Assembly (NCBI GenBank): GCA_947579665.1
Contig: OX388345.1
Location: forward strand, 66,641,454 to 66,705,453
Length of the DNA: 64,000 nt
Origin: Sympetrum striolatum
Lineage: Eukaryota; Arthropoda; Insecta; Odonata; Libellulidae
Direction: 5' to 3'
Part shown: positions 62,706 through 64,000 of the stretch, one piece after another
How the letters are laid out: each line of letters starts with the position of its first letter
Position numbering within the stretch: position 1 is the stretch's first letter
Made by a program: the position numbers and the translations under genes
The notes under the pieces: model-generated
The model's input: the letters and a program-made list of their open reading frames with translations, nothing else
What the model was told of the DNA's origin: nothing
Databases searched by the model: none

Positions 62706-64000
62706 TTTGGTATAAGCAGCACACTTTCGTGTGCAAATTCATTTCTTTCATTCCATCAAATGTCCTGGTGTATGATGTCCTATGATTAAATAGGATAGCT
62801 TGGAGGAAAAATAAAATCTTTAAACGACACACGCTACAATTAAAAATAAAAACGTATCAAAAAAATAAACAAAAACTTTTAAGATCAGAATTTCAATTGA
62901 GTAACAGAAATAAAGACGTAATCAACCCAGAAAGTAAATAAATTGGACTTCCACATCTTCCGAAAAATCTACGAAAAAACCTAACACTCTCTTTCTCAGT
63001 GAGAAATTAAATCCCTGTAGATGAGAAAGCAATCTTAATTTTGGTTGTGGGTCGCATCTGACACAATAATACCCGTTCTCTTTTCGTTTCTAACCTACTG
63101 TACTGTTACCTAGTAACCCAGCCATATTCCATTCCATTTCTTATGCATGGGTGACGATCGAATCCAAATGTAAACAACGGGAGGTCTGTCAATCTGCGTG
63201 CGTTAGCCGGTGTAAACTTTTCCCCACGTGATTGCCGACTTCGCACCCACTTACTGCGTAAAAGGCTAAAATACTTCATCGCGAGCGGTGAAAACGTCTT
63301 CCAGAGGCGGACTCTGCCTATTTGTCGCAGTCATCCAACTCTCTTAGCGCTCGTCCCCTGTTTTGGACGCGTCCATGGCCGTCGATAAACGAGTTTAAAA
63401 CATATGGACTTGTTCCTTTTACCCGCATTCCTTACTCTTCTGCGAACAACTCATTGGTGCAAATGTAGTGGGACTTTTCTCTCGTCAACTTAATGAACGT
63501 AGTTGAAGGGCGAAGGGTTTGTTGCATAACGCGGTTCATTCAGAAGTTTTGAATTAAACACAGCATGACATTTGGGTGCATATGAAATGTTAAATGGATA
63601 CAATTTAATAAGGAGATGCGGCACAAAGAATCTGTGATAGGATCAGCAGCCTTGACATATTCAGTTTTTTACTTTAATGATTTTATTTATTTTAGATATT
63701 TAGCTTGAAGGTTAATTGTTTTTCTTAAACACTGTACGTTGATCCAAGACTTCATAAGAAGTAAAATTAAAACATGTTAATTTGTTGGATGAAATGAAAT
63801 TTATTGCTGCACTCAAAATAAGTTATACAACAGGTAGAATAAATAAGCAGCCTACAGGAGCCATACCGAATTAGATAAAAAAATTAACGAAATATGTTCA
63901 TCTTCTCCAGTAAACTTACTCTTATATTTAAACCATCGGCAACAATTATTCTGCTAAGCATGACCAATTTTGAAATTAAGTATCAAAATAAAAAAAAAAC
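62706..64000. other. no gene recognised; CpG-richer patch 63120-63500
   Basis: 63120-63500 is distinctly richer in CpG (for example GTCGCAGTCATCC, GGACGCGTCCATGG) than the flanks. It could be a promoter for a gene outside or the start of the SLC6 transcript, but no exon was recognised. The rest is AT-rich. Confidence 0.35.

Overview
The window is nuclear DNA of an animal, most likely an insect. It is AT-rich, its genes carry many short introns with GT..AG junctions, and it is full of DNA transposons and retroelements. The insect call rests on the SLC6 transporter, which matches the inebriated branch, and on the mix of mobile elements. I cannot name the species.

Three host genes can be modelled with consistent reading phase. 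(1) pelota (+, 6480-10575): nine exons, 382 codons, complete. (2) pescadillo/PES1 (-, 18842-25381): ten exons, 592 codons, complete, with a canonical CACGTG E-box just upstream of the ATG. (3) An inebriated-like Na+/Cl- dependent SLC6 transporter (-, 37573-49067): ten exons covering TM2 to the C-terminus. Its 5' exons (N-terminus and TM1) were not found up to position 64000 and probably lie beyond the window. Pelota rescues stalled ribosomes and pescadillo builds the 60S subunit, but the three genes do not otherwise form a cluster.

Between and inside them lie mobile elements. 849-2466 is a fold-back element with ends made of degenerate short repeats, flanked by ~100-bp direct repeats. 12571-13379 is a 5'-truncated Tigger/pogo copy. 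14009-17820 is a 3.8-kb Tc1/mariner-like element with 1.33-kb inverted repeats, TA duplications and a broken, intron-bearing transposase. 27024-31108 is a decayed MOV10L1-like RNA helicase pseudogene with a Helitron helicase fragment in one intron. 31742-34816 is a non-LTR retrotransposon with nearly intact endonuclease and reverse transcriptase, broken by one frameshift. Short non-autonomous elements with intact target-site duplications sit at 36054-36487 (8 bp), 43455-43972 (TAA), 49405-49743 (TA) and 58875-59122 (8 bp).

The right third (49.1-64 kb) has no recognisable exon. It holds a three-copy interspersed repeat, tRNA-derived SINE pieces, hairpins and some CpG-richer patches. No CRISPR, rRNA or convincing functional tRNA gene is seen. 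The best candidates for something undescribed are the fold-back element at 849-2466 and the long-inverted-repeat Tc1-like element at 14009-17820.
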